DNA from: Streptomyces sp. BK239
GTDB taxonomy: Bacteria > Actinomycetota > Actinomycetes > Streptomycetales > Streptomycetaceae
DNA: 64,000 bases
NCBI RefSeq assembly: GCF_004217285.1
Contig: NZ_SHKS01000005.1
Span: forward strand, 434,001 to 498,000
Direction: 5' to 3'
The position numbers and the translations under genes are program-made. Shown here one piece after another: positions 24,640 to 32,291 of this stretch. Every line of letters starts with the position of its first letter. Position 1 is the stretch's first letter. Below the pieces are notes generated by a model. That model saw only the letters and a program-made list of their open reading frames with translations, was not told the DNA's origin and made no database searches.

Positions 24640-25548
24640 TCAGTACGACGAGCCCGACGCGCCCAGCGATCCCGTCGGGTGCCAGACCGTCTTCGTCTCC
24701 AGGAACGCCGTCATGCGATCGATGCCCGGGGTGGCGGACCAGTCGTCCACAGGCTGTGGACGCAGGACGCGCTTCAGGTTGTCCGCGGCGGCGATCTCCA
24801 GCTCCTTCGCCAGCGCCTCGTCCGCGCCCGCGAGGTCGATCGCGTTGACGTCCTGGTGTGCGGCGAGGGGCGCCGCGAGCTCCGCCGTACGGCCGGAGAG
24901 GACGTTGACCACTCCGCCGGGGACGTCGGAGGTGGCCAGGACCTCGCCGAGGGAGAGGGCGGGCAGCGGCGCCTTCTCGGAGGCGACCACGACCGCCGTG
25001 CTGCCCGTCGCGATCACCGGGGCCAGCACGCTCACCAGGCCCAGGAACGACGACTGCTGCGGGGCCAGGACGGCCACCACGCCCGTCGGCTCGGGGGAGG
25101 ACAGGTTGAAGTACGGCCCCGCGACCGGGTTGCCGCCGCCCAGCACCTGGGCGATCTTGTCGGTCCAGCCCGCGTACCAGACCCAGCGGTCGATCGTCGC
25201 CTCCACCTGCTCGGCGGCCTTCGACTTCGACAGGCCCTCCGCGTCGGCGACCTCGTGCGTGAACTGGCCCTTGCGGCCCTCGAGCATCTCGGCGACCCGG
25301 TAGAGGACCTGGCCCCGGTTGTACGCCGTCGCGCCCGCCCAGCCGCCGAACGCCTTGCGCGCGGCCACGACCGCGTCCCGGGCGTCCTTGCGGGAGGACA
25401 GGGGCGCGTTCGCCAGCCACTTGCCCTTCGAGTCGCTCACCTCGTACACCCGGCCGCTCTCGGAACGCGGGAACTTCCCGCCGACGTACAGCTTGTAGGT
25501 CTTGAAGACGCTGAGACGCTGCTGCTCGGACTTATCGACTGTGCTCAT
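24640..25548 (-). CDS. Truncated, non-catalytic aldehyde dehydrogenase partner
   Basis: ALDH-like protein of only 302 residues, against about 480 for a complete enzyme. It has the N-terminal coenzyme-binding fold (YKLYVGGKFPRSESGR, ARKAFGGWAG, ALSLGEVLATSDVPGGVVNVLSG in segments). It lacks the ELGGK motif and the catalytic-Cys domain, and ends with TKTVWHPTGS and a Gly/Ser tail. The ATG follows directly after the TAA of the complete ALDH gene with no gap. The pair has the layout of ALDH16, in which a full ALDH domain is followed by a truncated pseudo-ALDH domain, here as two genes. A structural or regulatory subunit role is inferred. Confidence 0.82.
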   Translation of the reverse strand: MSTVDKSEQQRLSVFKTYKLYVGGKFPRSESGRVYEVSDSKGKWLANAPLSSRKDARDAVVAARKAFGGWAGATAYNRGQVLYRVAEMLEGRKGQFTHEVADAEGLSKSKAAEQVEATIDRWVWYAGWTDKIAQVLGGGNPVAGPYFNLSSPEPTGVVAVLAPQQSSFLGLVSVLAPVIATGSTAVVVASEKAPLPALSLGEVLATSDVPGGVVNVLSGRTAELAAPLAAHQDVNAIDLAGADEALAKELEIAAADNLKRVLRPQPVDDWSATPGIDRMTAFLETKTVWHPTGSLGASGSSY

Positions 25549-27006
25549 TTATCGCTCGCCCTCCGGGCTCGACGGGGCGAGGTACGCCTCCAGGCCGTGC
25601 CGGCCGCCCTCGCGGCCGAAGCCCGACTCCTTGTAACCGCCGAACGGCGAGGTGGGGTCGAACTTGTTGAACGTGTTGGACCAGACGACGCCGGCCCGCA
25701 GCTTGCCCGCCACCGCGAGGATGCGCGAGCCCTTCTCCGTCCAGATGCCCGCCGACAGGCCGTACGGCGTGTTGTTGGCCTTGGCGACGGCCTCGTCCGG
25801 CGTGCGGAAGGTGAGGACGGACAGGACCGGGCCGAAGATCTCGTCGCGGGCGACGGTGTGCGCCTGGGTGACGTTGGTGAACAGCGTCGGCGCGAACCAG
25901 AAGCCGGACGTGGGCAGTTCACAGGCCGGCGACCAGCGCTCGGCGCCCTCGGCCTCGCCCTGGTCGGCGAGTGCGGTGATCCGGGCCAGCTGCTCGGCGG
26001 AGTTGATCGCGCCGATGTCGGTGTTCTTGTCCAGCGGGTCGCCGAGGCGCAGGGTGGACAGCCGCCGCTTCAGCGACTCCAGCAGTTCGTCGTGGATCGA
26101 CTCCTGGACGAGCAGCCGCGAGCCGGCGCAGCAGACCTGGCCCTGGTTGAAGAAGATGCCGCTGACGATGCCCTCGACGGCCTGGTCGATCGGCGCGTCG
26201 TCGAAGACGATGTTGGCGCCCTTGCCGCCCAGTTCCAGCGTGAGCTTCTTGTGGCTGCCGGCGACCGTGCGGGCGATCTCCTTGCCGACGGCGGTGGAGC
26301 CGGTGAAGGCGACCTTGTCCACGTCCGGGTGGGCGACGAGCGCGGCGCCCGCGTCGCCGTAGCCGGGCAGGATGTTGACGACGCCCCGGGGCAGACCCGC
26401 CTGGCGGCAGATGTCCGCGAAGAACAGCGCGGACAGGGGAGTGGTCTCGGCCGGCTTGAGGACGACCGTGTTGCCGGTGGCGAGCGCCGGGGCGATCTTC
26501 CAGGCCAGCATCAGCAGCGGGAAGTTCCAGGGGATGACCTGGCCGGCGACGCCCAGCGGCCGGGGCGAGGGCCCGAAACCGGCGTGGTCGAGCTTGTCGG
26601 CCCAGCCGGCGTAGTAGAAGAAGTGCGCGGCGACCAGCGGCAGGTCGGCGTCGCGGGTCTCCTTGATCGGCTTGCCGTTGTCCAGCGTCTCCAGGACGGC
26701 GAGCTCACGGCTGCGCTCCTGGATGATGCGGGCGATGCGGAACAGGTACTTCGCGCGCTCGGAGCCCGGCAGTGCCGACCACTTCCCGAACGCCTTGCGG
26801 GCGGCCCGTACAGCCCGGTCCACGTCCTCGGCGCCGGCCTGGGCCACCTCGGAGAGGACCTCCTCGGTGGACGGGGAGACGGTCTTGAAGACCTTGCCGT
26901 CCGCCGCGTCGGCGAACTCGCCGTCGATGAACAGGCCGTAGGACGGCGCGATGTCGACGACCGAGCGGGACTCGGGAGCCGGGGCGTACTCGAATGCGGA
27001 TGCCAT
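25549..27006 (-). CDS. Aldehyde dehydrogenase (catalytic)
   Basis: Complete NAD(P)-dependent aldehyde dehydrogenase, 485 residues. Motifs in order are VIPWNFPLLM (Asn of the oxyanion hole), LKPAETTP (coenzyme Lys), FTGSTAVGKEI, LELGGKGANIV (general-base Glu), NQGQVCCAGSR with the catalytic Cys, and EIFGPVLSVL. It lies five bases downstream of deoC and directly before the truncated ALDH gene. In this operon it most likely oxidises the acetaldehyde released by DeoC, although broader aldehyde use is possible. Confidence 0.92.
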   Translation of the reverse strand: MASAFEYAPAPESRSVVDIAPSYGLFIDGEFADAADGKVFKTVSPSTEEVLSEVAQAGAEDVDRAVRAARKAFGKWSALPGSERAKYLFRIARIIQERSRELAVLETLDNGKPIKETRDADLPLVAAHFFYYAGWADKLDHAGFGPSPRPLGVAGQVIPWNFPLLMLAWKIAPALATGNTVVLKPAETTPLSALFFADICRQAGLPRGVVNILPGYGDAGAALVAHPDVDKVAFTGSTAVGKEIARTVAGSHKKLTLELGGKGANIVFDDAPIDQAVEGIVSGIFFNQGQVCCAGSRLLVQESIHDELLESLKRRLSTLRLGDPLDKNTDIGAINSAEQLARITALADQGEAEGAERWSPACELPTSGFWFAPTLFTNVTQAHTVARDEIFGPVLSVLTFRTPDEAVAKANNTPYGLSAGIWTEKGSRILAVAGKLRAGVVWSNTFNKFDPTSPFGGYKESGFGREGGRHGLEAYLAPSSPEGER

Positions 27007-27011
27007 GGTGA

Positions 27012-27974
27012 TCAGTCCACCGTCACGTAGTCGGGGCCGGAGTAGCGGCCGGTGGCCAGCTTCTGACGCTGCATCAGCAGGTCGTTCAGCAGCGAGGAGG
27101 CGCCGAAGCGGAACCAGTGGTTGTCCAGCCAGTCCTCGCCCACGGTCTCGTTGACCAGGACGAGGAACTTGACCGCGTCCTTGGTGGTGCGGATGCCGCC
27201 GGCGGGCTTCACGCCGACCTGGACGCCGGTCCGGTCGCGGAAGTCGCGGACGGCCTCCAGCATGAGGAGGGTGTTCGCGGGCGTCGCGTTGACGGCCACC
27301 TTGCCGGTGGACGTCTTGATGAAGTCGGCGCCGGCGAGCATGCCGATCCAGCTGGCGCGGCGGATGTTGTCGTACGTCGACAGCTCGCCCGTCTCGAAGA
27401 TGACCTTGAGCCGGGCGGAGTCGCCGCAGGCCTCCTTGACGGCGACGATCTCGTCGTACACCTTGCCGAACTTGCCCGCGAGGAACGCCCCGCGGTCGAT
27501 GACCATGTCGATCTCGTCGGCGCCCGCGGCGACGGCGTCCCGGACGTCGGCCAGCTTGACGTCGAGCGCGGCGCGGCCGGCCGGGAAGGCGGTGGCTACG
27601 GAGGCCACCTTCACACCGGAGCCGGCGACGGCGGCCTTGGCGGCGGCCACCATGTCCGGATACACGCAGACCGCGGCCGTGGCGGGCGTGGTGCGGTCGG
27701 TGGGGTCGGGGTGGACCGCCTTCGCGCCGAGCGCCCGGACCTTGCCCGGGGTGTCCGCGCCTTCCAGCGTCGTCAGGTCGACCATGGAAATGGCCAGGTC
27801 GATGGCGTACGCCTTCGCGGTCGTCTTGATGGATCGGGTGCCGAGGGATGCGGCGCGCGCCTCCAGGCCGACCGCGTCGACGCCGGGCAGCCCGTGGAGG
27901 AAGCGGCGCAGCGAGCTGTCGGACGTCGTGACGTCCGCGAGTGCGTGAGCTGCGGTGGGTGCGTTGGTGGGCAT
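27012..27974 (-). CDS. deoC: Deoxyribose-phosphate aldolase
   Basis: Class I aldolase of 320 residues that splits 2-deoxyribose-5-phosphate into acetaldehyde and glyceraldehyde-3-phosphate. The Schiff-base Lys lies in ADFIKTSTGKVAVNATP; a second Lys is in KVIFETGELS, and KPAGGIRTTKDAVKFL forms the phosphate site. The N-terminal extension of about 75 residues before the barrel is longer than in E. coli DeoC and resembles actinobacterial and eukaryotic forms. ATG 27974 is preceded by the regulon palindrome 20 bases upstream. The gene heads the deoC-ALDH-ALDH' operon. Confidence 0.95.
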   Translation of the reverse strand: MPTNAPTAAHALADVTTSDSSLRRFLHGLPGVDAVGLEARAASLGTRSIKTTAKAYAIDLAISMVDLTTLEGADTPGKVRALGAKAVHPDPTDRTTPATAAVCVYPDMVAAAKAAVAGSGVKVASVATAFPAGRAALDVKLADVRDAVAAGADEIDMVIDRGAFLAGKFGKVYDEIVAVKEACGDSARLKVIFETGELSTYDNIRRASWIGMLAGADFIKTSTGKVAVNATPANTLLMLEAVRDFRDRTGVQVGVKPAGGIRTTKDAVKFLVLVNETVGEDWLDNHWFRFGASSLLNDLLMQRQKLATGRYSGPDYVTVD

Positions 27975-27986
27975 GGTCACCAGACG

Positions 27987-28005
27987 AGCATATCTACGCG
28001 CGTAG
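27987..28005 (-). promoter_or_regulatory. Nucleoside-regulon operator copy 5 and -10 of deoC
   Basis: The perfect palindrome CTACGCGCGTAG lies at 27994-28005. On the minus strand it runs into TATGCT (27992-27987), a good -10 about 12 bases from the deoC start codon. Confidence 0.7.
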
Positions 28006-28095
28006 CGGGTGTACACCCCGGCGGGGGATCCGGGGCGGTTCCCGGGTGGCGTGCGGCGGGTCCGGTGGAGGGTCGGTGTCGCGGCGGCCTCCGTG

Positions 28096-28392
28096 GGAAC
28101 GGGTGCGCAGCGACCTCCCGTCGGGAACGGGTGCCGCGGCGACCTCCCGTCGGGATCGGGTGCCGCGGCGACCTCCCGTCGGATCGGCGCCTCGGCGGGC
28201 TCCCGCTGAGAACCGGTGCCGGGGTGGCCGCCTCCCGTCAAGAATCGGCGCTGCGGCGGCCGTCACGGAGAACCGGCACCGCGGTGGCCTCCCGTCGGGA
28301 ACGGGTGCCGCGGTGTCCTTCCGCTGAGAACCGGCGCCGCGGTGTCCTTCCGTCGCCGAACCGGCGCTGCGGTGGCCTTCCGTCGAGAACCG
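28096..28392. repeat. Degenerate 29-bp tandem repeat, about ten copies
   Basis: About ten head-to-tail copies of a unit close to 29 bases, each beginning GGAACGGGTGCCGCGG or the variant GAACCGGCGCCGCGG and ending in CCTCCCGTCG or CCTTCCGTCG. Individual copies are 28-32 bases long and differ by several substitutions. There are no spacers between units, and the period is not a multiple of three, so a coding role is unlikely. Each unit holds a near-palindrome around GCCGCGGC. It lies just upstream of the deoC promoter. Confidence 0.75.
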
Positions 28393-28980
28393 GCCGGAAT
28401 GGCGGATAAAGGGGGAGCGCCACCAGGGGTGAGGTCATCGCCGAAGTTTCGAACGCCGGCGGATATCCTGAATTACCGCGCCTTGACCGAGGGTAATTGC
28501 CCTCACTGCCGCCGGGGGCCGTTTCGCGGACTTTCGCGGTACGGACGACCAACCGCCCAGCCGGCGCCAAGGAAATGACGCCGGCTGGGGGATCCATTCC
28601 TCTCGGGGGGTGCCCATCGCGGCGTCGAGCCCGATGCTGGGCTGCCCTACGCGCAAGGCAGACAGCGGCCGGACCGGACACCGCGCCCCCCGGAGAGGTT
28701 GGGCTGCCCACCGGTTGGATGCCTCCAGTGACGCAGAATGCGGAATATGCCGCAAGGGATATGTGTCCCCGTCACCCGATCGGAGGGGCGTATTCAGGAG
28801 CGCATTCCATGGGCGGGCATGGTTCACTAATCCATTACCGGCAATATTGTCCGGTGTACGCGTCATCGATCGCTAATGGAGAAGGTGGCCCCGCCGAGCT
28901 TGACGCTCCCGGGAAGGATCGATTTTGCAGCAGCGGAATCCGTTCGGCGGTCCGTCGGTCACCGTGTCGGGCCCCACGCA
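28393..28980. other. Intergenic stretch without a supported gene
   Basis: I see no convincing gene here. Open frames exist but lack ribosome-binding sites and resemble no family. The part around 28735-28890 is visibly richer in A and T than the rest of the window. It includes a near-palindrome CCGGCAATATTGTCCGG at 28838-28854. It may be a degraded or horizontally acquired segment, or a long upstream regulatory region. Confidence 0.5.
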
Positions 28981-29022
28981 CGCGTGCGGGCCGGACGTCG
29001 ATCGCCGTCCGGCCCGCACGCG
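28981..29022 (-). terminator. Terminator of the IPT/TIG gene
   Basis: A perfect 17-bp stem (28981-28997 with 29006-29022, eight-base loop) lies six bases past the IPT/TIG stop codon on the minus strand. Confidence 0.8.
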
Positions 29023-29028
29023 CGTCTG

Positions 29029-29832
29029 TCACACGTAGGTGAACCCGCCGGAGACGGTCACACTCCCGGCCGGGGTCGTCACGACGACCGCCGCGTTACC
29101 GGCCACTCCGGCCGGCGTGATGGCCGCCAGCACCGTGCCGGTGACGTCGACGACCACGTTGGTCGCCGGGACGCCGCCGATGGTCACGCTGGCCCCGGCG
29201 AGGTTGGTGCCGATGATGGCGATCGGCGTGCCGCCGACGGTGGCGCCCACCGACGGGGTGATGGAGACCGCCGTGGGCAGCGGCAGACCGACGTAGGTGA
29301 ACCCGCCGGCGACGGTGGTGCTGCCCGCGGGCGTGGTCACGACGACGGGGACGTTCCCGGCGGCGTGCGGCGGGGTGACGCCGGTGAGCAGGACGCCCGC
29401 GATGACGTTCACTCCGACGGCGGGGACGCCGCCGAAGGTGACGCTCGCGCCGGTGAGGTTCGTCCCCACGATCGTGAACGGCGTGCCGCCGGTCGTCGGG
29501 CCGGTCGGCGGGGTGAAGACGAGGACCGTCGGGGGCGACGGCACGACCGGTCCCACGTAGGTGTAGTTCGCGGGCGTGCTGGCGCCGGCCGGGGTGGTCA
29601 CCACGACGGGCACGTTGCCGGCGGCGTGCGGCGGCGCGACCACGGTGATCAGGAAGCCGAAGAGGTCCTGGGAGACGATGGTCGCGGGCGTGCCCCCGAA
29701 GGTGACCGAGGTGGCGCCGCCGAGGTTGGTGCCGATGAGCAGGACGCTGTTGCCGCCGGCGGTCGGCCCGAAGCCGGGCACGGCGGCGATCAGCGTCGGC
29801 GTCGACACGATGGGGAGCAGGGATGCAGACAT
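29029..29832 (-). CDS. Three-domain IPT/TIG repeat protein
   Basis: Protein of 267 residues built of three consecutive IPT/TIG immunoglobulin-like domains of about 82 residues. Each runs from a P-T-hydrophobic strand through GPTAGG or GPTTGG, GTNL, a VTFGG or VTIGG strand, then VVVTTPAG to a closing FTYV or YTYV. Pro-rich linkers separate the domains. The ATG at 29832 has AGGAGG upstream, and the mature start (MSASLLPIVSTPTLIAAVPG) shows no signal peptide, odd for a fold usually found in secreted or surface proteins. Copies two and three are very similar, suggesting internal duplication. It may be exported by a non-classical route or act inside the cell. Function is unknown. Confidence 0.85.
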   Translation of the reverse strand: MSASLLPIVSTPTLIAAVPGFGPTAGGNSVLLIGTNLGGATSVTFGGTPATIVSQDLFGFLITVVAPPHAAGNVPVVVTTPAGASTPANYTYVGPVVPSPPTVLVFTPPTGPTTGGTPFTIVGTNLTGASVTFGGVPAVGVNVIAGVLLTGVTPPHAAGNVPVVVTTPAGSTTVAGGFTYVGLPLPTAVSITPSVGATVGGTPIAIIGTNLAGASVTIGGVPATNVVVDVTGTVLAAITPAGVAGNAAVVVTTPAGSVTVSGGFTYV

Positions 29833-30500
29833 GGCTGTCCTCCTGGACGAGGTTGTGGTGTGTGCGAGGTGCGTCGCTCGCGCCCCGCGGGTGCCGGCGT
29901 GGTTCCGGGCCGGGTCGGCACGGCTGCACGGGCAGGGGGGACGGCCCGAGTCGGGACGTCGGACGATCAGGGTGCCGGGGTCAGAGGCCACGATCTGGGC
30001 GCTGTGACGGCCTTCGACGAGCCGCCGAAGACCTGTCGTCCAGCTCTCGGGCATGGGCTGCGGCGCAGATGCATGTGCGACGGACGCACATGAGACAGGT
30101 CGCGGGCATCAGGGATACGCGCTACCCCGAATGGGATGGGCCGCCCACCGGTATGTCCATTGATCCATGCGGGTGAGGGAGTGACAAGAGAGCTGACGGA
30201 ACATCACCCGTATGGCGGGGCGTGCGACCTGCGCCGACGCCGTACGGCCCGTAATGGCCTTCCGATGCGCCCGTGTGCGCCCTTGTTCACGGCGGGGCGG
30301 GAGTTTCATCCCCGCGCGGATGTGGAAGAGGGGGCCCGTCGGAGAGTGGGACGAGCCGGAGGGTGCGAGGGAGCCGGGCCGCGAGGTCGAGGAAACCGGC
30401 GTTCCCGCTCACGGACGGTTTCGGCCGCTCAGCCGCCGCTCCGGCGCCCGCCGTCCGGGCGGGTCGGCCCGCCGAGGGGCCCTGCGGCAGAATCGGGAGC
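29833..30500. other. Intergenic stretch upstream of divergent genes
   Basis: This 668-base gap separates the IPT/TIG gene (minus strand) from the membrane protein gene (plus strand). Apart from the AGGAGG just before the IPT/TIG start, I see no gene, RNA or clear promoter. GCCCACCGGT near 30147 also occurs near 28714, which may be chance. Confidence 0.5.
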
Positions 30501-31217
30501 ATGACGACCCCGGAAGACCAGTCACCAGCACCGCGGCCCCCGGCGCCCGAGTCCAAGGACCGCATCTACCGGTCCCCCGCCGGCATCGCGGCCGGAGTGC
30601 TGCTGCTCGGGCTCGTCGGCTGGCTCGGCCTCGACGCGATCCTCGTCGGCAAGGGCCGCACGCCGTGGCTGGCACTGGCGACGCTGCTCCTTCTGGTGCC
30701 CCTGATCGTCGCGTTCACGCTCCGCCCCGCGGTGTACGCCAACGACGACCGGCTGCGCGTGCGCAACCCGTTCCGGGTGATCGCACTGCCCTGGGGCGAG
30801 GTCGACTCCCTCCGGTCCGGCTACTCCAACGAGGTCGTCACCCACGCCGGGGCGAAGTTCCAGCTGTGGGCGATCCCGGTCTCCCTGCGCGCCCGCAAGA
30901 AGGCGCACCGGCAGGAGGCCAAGGCGGAGGCGGACCGCGAGGGACGCGGCGGCGGCCGTCGAACCGGCGGCCTTGGCGGGTTCGGCGCCGGCGAACCGAC
31001 AGCGCGCGGCGCGAACGCGCGCACCGGTACGGGCGTTCCCGAGGGCCCGGTGAGAGCCGAGGGCGACAAGATCATCCACGAGCTGCGGCTCCTGCGCGAG
31101 GTGCGCGAGAAGGCGGCCGGCGCGCAGGGCGAGGTGACGATCCGCTGGGCTTGGGAGATCATGGGCCCCGCGGCGGCGGGCGCGGTGCTCCTGGGCATCC
31201 TGTTCGGCCTGGGCTGA
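30501..31217 (+). CDS. PH-domain-like membrane protein
   Basis: Membrane protein of 238 residues. Two hydrophobic helices (AGIAAGVLLLGLVGWLGLDA and a second near residues 54-72) are followed by a small beta-rich module (VYANDDRLRVRNPFRVIALP, then WGEVDSLRSG) like the bacterial PH domain. A long Gly/Arg-rich linker follows, then a final hydrophobic helix at the C-terminus. The start at ATG 30501 has GGGAG nearby. I believe a homolog sits at the same place in other Streptomyces, so it is probably core rather than part of the Rhs insertion. Function is unknown. Confidence 0.75.
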   Translation: MTTPEDQSPAPRPPAPESKDRIYRSPAGIAAGVLLLGLVGWLGLDAILVGKGRTPWLALATLLLLVPLIVAFTLRPAVYANDDRLRVRNPFRVIALPWGEVDSLRSGYSNEVVTHAGAKFQLWAIPVSLRARKKAHRQEAKAEADREGRGGGRRTGGLGGFGAGEPTARGANARTGTGVPEGPVRAEGDKIIHELRLLREVREKAAGAQGEVTIRWAWEIMGPAAAGAVLLGILFGLG

Positions 31218-31552
31218 ACCACGACGCGACACGCCTCCCACCGCCGAGGGTCCGCGACGCGACACCCCCGCGCCCGGCGAGGGCCCTGGGGGCGACGCCC
31301 TGGCGCGATCGGCTGACGTCTGCCGCGCCCGGCCCCGCGGTCGGCGTGCCGCGTGATCCGTACGCGTCAGCTTGCCGCGTGGGCTGTGCGCCCGCGAACG
31401 TGCCCGTCCGGGGTGAGCCTGCCGCGGGCGCGCCGTTGCGGGTGCTATCGCCGGCGCGGACCCCGCGCCGCCCGATCGGGCTCGCGAGGCCCGCCGTCCA
31501 GTCAGTCACCGGTGCTCAGGCGCACCGTTTTGAGAATCGAGGGGGCCTTCCT
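31218..31552. other. Intergenic stretch without a supported gene
   Basis: This 335-base gap precedes the truncated BMP-like gene. I see no recognisable gene or structured element, only GC-rich sequence and a weak GAGGG before the next start. Confidence 0.4.
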
Positions 31553-32170
31553 ATGAAGACCCGGCGCAATTGGCGCAGCAACAGCAAGCAGAACTCCGCG
31601 CCCGGGGCGTGGGCCCCGGCCCTGGTGAACCGGGTGGCCGGCCTGGTGCGGGGCCGCCGCGGCCGGCTGGTGGGCGGTGTGGCCGTCGCGCTGCTCGCCC
31701 TGGCGGGTGGCCTGTGGCTGCTCTTCGGCGGGGACGACGGCGCGAACCGGCCCCCCGATCCGAGGGCGCGGCAGTACCGGGACGTCGACGCCTGCCTGTT
31801 GACCGGTGCGGACGGCATAGCCCAGGGGACGGTCGCCGCCTCGGTGTGGGAGGGGATGCAGCAGGCGTCCGAGGAGACCCGGGCCAGGGTGAGCTATGTG
31901 CCGGTCACGGGGGAGCAGTCGGCGGCCAACGCCCGGCCGTTCCTCAACGGGCTCGTGCAGCGGCAGTGCGAGATCGTCCTGACGGTCGGCGTACCGCAGG
32001 CGCAGGCCGTCCGAGCCGTCGCGGGACAGCATCCTTCGCTGCCCTTCGTCGTGGTCGGCGAGGCAGTGGCGACGGCGAAGAGCAACGTCACCGCCGTACC
32101 GCCGGGTGACGGGCTCGAGGCCGCGGTGGTGCGGGAGATCCGTGACGCCGCGTCGGACAAGAGGCCGTGA
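31553..32170 (+). CDS. Membrane-anchored, single-lobe BMP-like protein
   Basis: Protein of 205 residues: a basic N-terminus (about 40 residues, Arg-rich), one membrane helix near residues 42-60, and an outside domain. The domain resembles the first lobe of a Bmp/periplasmic-binding protein (DACLLTGADGIAQGTVAASV, then FLNGLVQRQCEIVLTVGVPQ and LPFVVVG). It stops after about 135 residues, so the second lobe needed for normal ligand capture is missing. It is not a lipoprotein and has no regulon operator. It lies directly upstream of the giant Rhs gene in the same direction, 121 bases away. Whether it is a truncated relic or a sensor is open. Confidence 0.7.
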   Translation: MKTRRNWRSNSKQNSAPGAWAPALVNRVAGLVRGRRGRLVGGVAVALLALAGGLWLLFGGDDGANRPPDPRARQYRDVDACLLTGADGIAQGTVAASVWEGMQQASEETRARVSYVPVTGEQSAANARPFLNGLVQRQCEIVLTVGVPQAQAVRAVAGQHPSLPFVVVGEAVATAKSNVTAVPPGDGLEAAVVREIRDAASDKRP

Positions 32171-32291
32171 ACAGCCGCAAACTGATCACCAGTCAGTAAA
32201 GATCATATAAACATGGGGATCCTGTGTAGAAATTTTGTTCGCGAATAGGCAAACCTTGCGAGGTTCTGTAAGGACCACGTAAAGGCTGTCC
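32171..32291 (+). promoter_or_regulatory. AT-rich promoter region of the Rhs gene
   Basis: This gap is visibly low in G+C for the window. It holds runs such as AAAGATCATATAAACATG and GTAGAAATTTTGTTCG. A small dyad, AACCT and AGGTT around TGCG, lies at 32252-32265. I infer the Rhs promoter is here, but no exact -35/-10 pair is assigned. Confidence 0.45.

Noticed and set aside
28096..28392. CRISPR array
   Set aside because: The unit length of 29 resembles a repeat, but copies abut with no unique spacers, vary in sequence, and no cas genes are present.
28876..30093. Gly/Asp/Arg-rich plus-strand frame over the IPT/TIG gene
   Set aside because: Low-complexity antisense shadow; the minus strand encodes three well-formed Ig-like domains with a ribosome-binding site.
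30212..31552. N-terminal extension of the BMP-like protein gene
   Set aside because: The open frame overlaps the PH-like gene and encodes Arg/Pro-rich shadow sequence; ATG 31553 is followed by a natural basic-membrane N-terminus.
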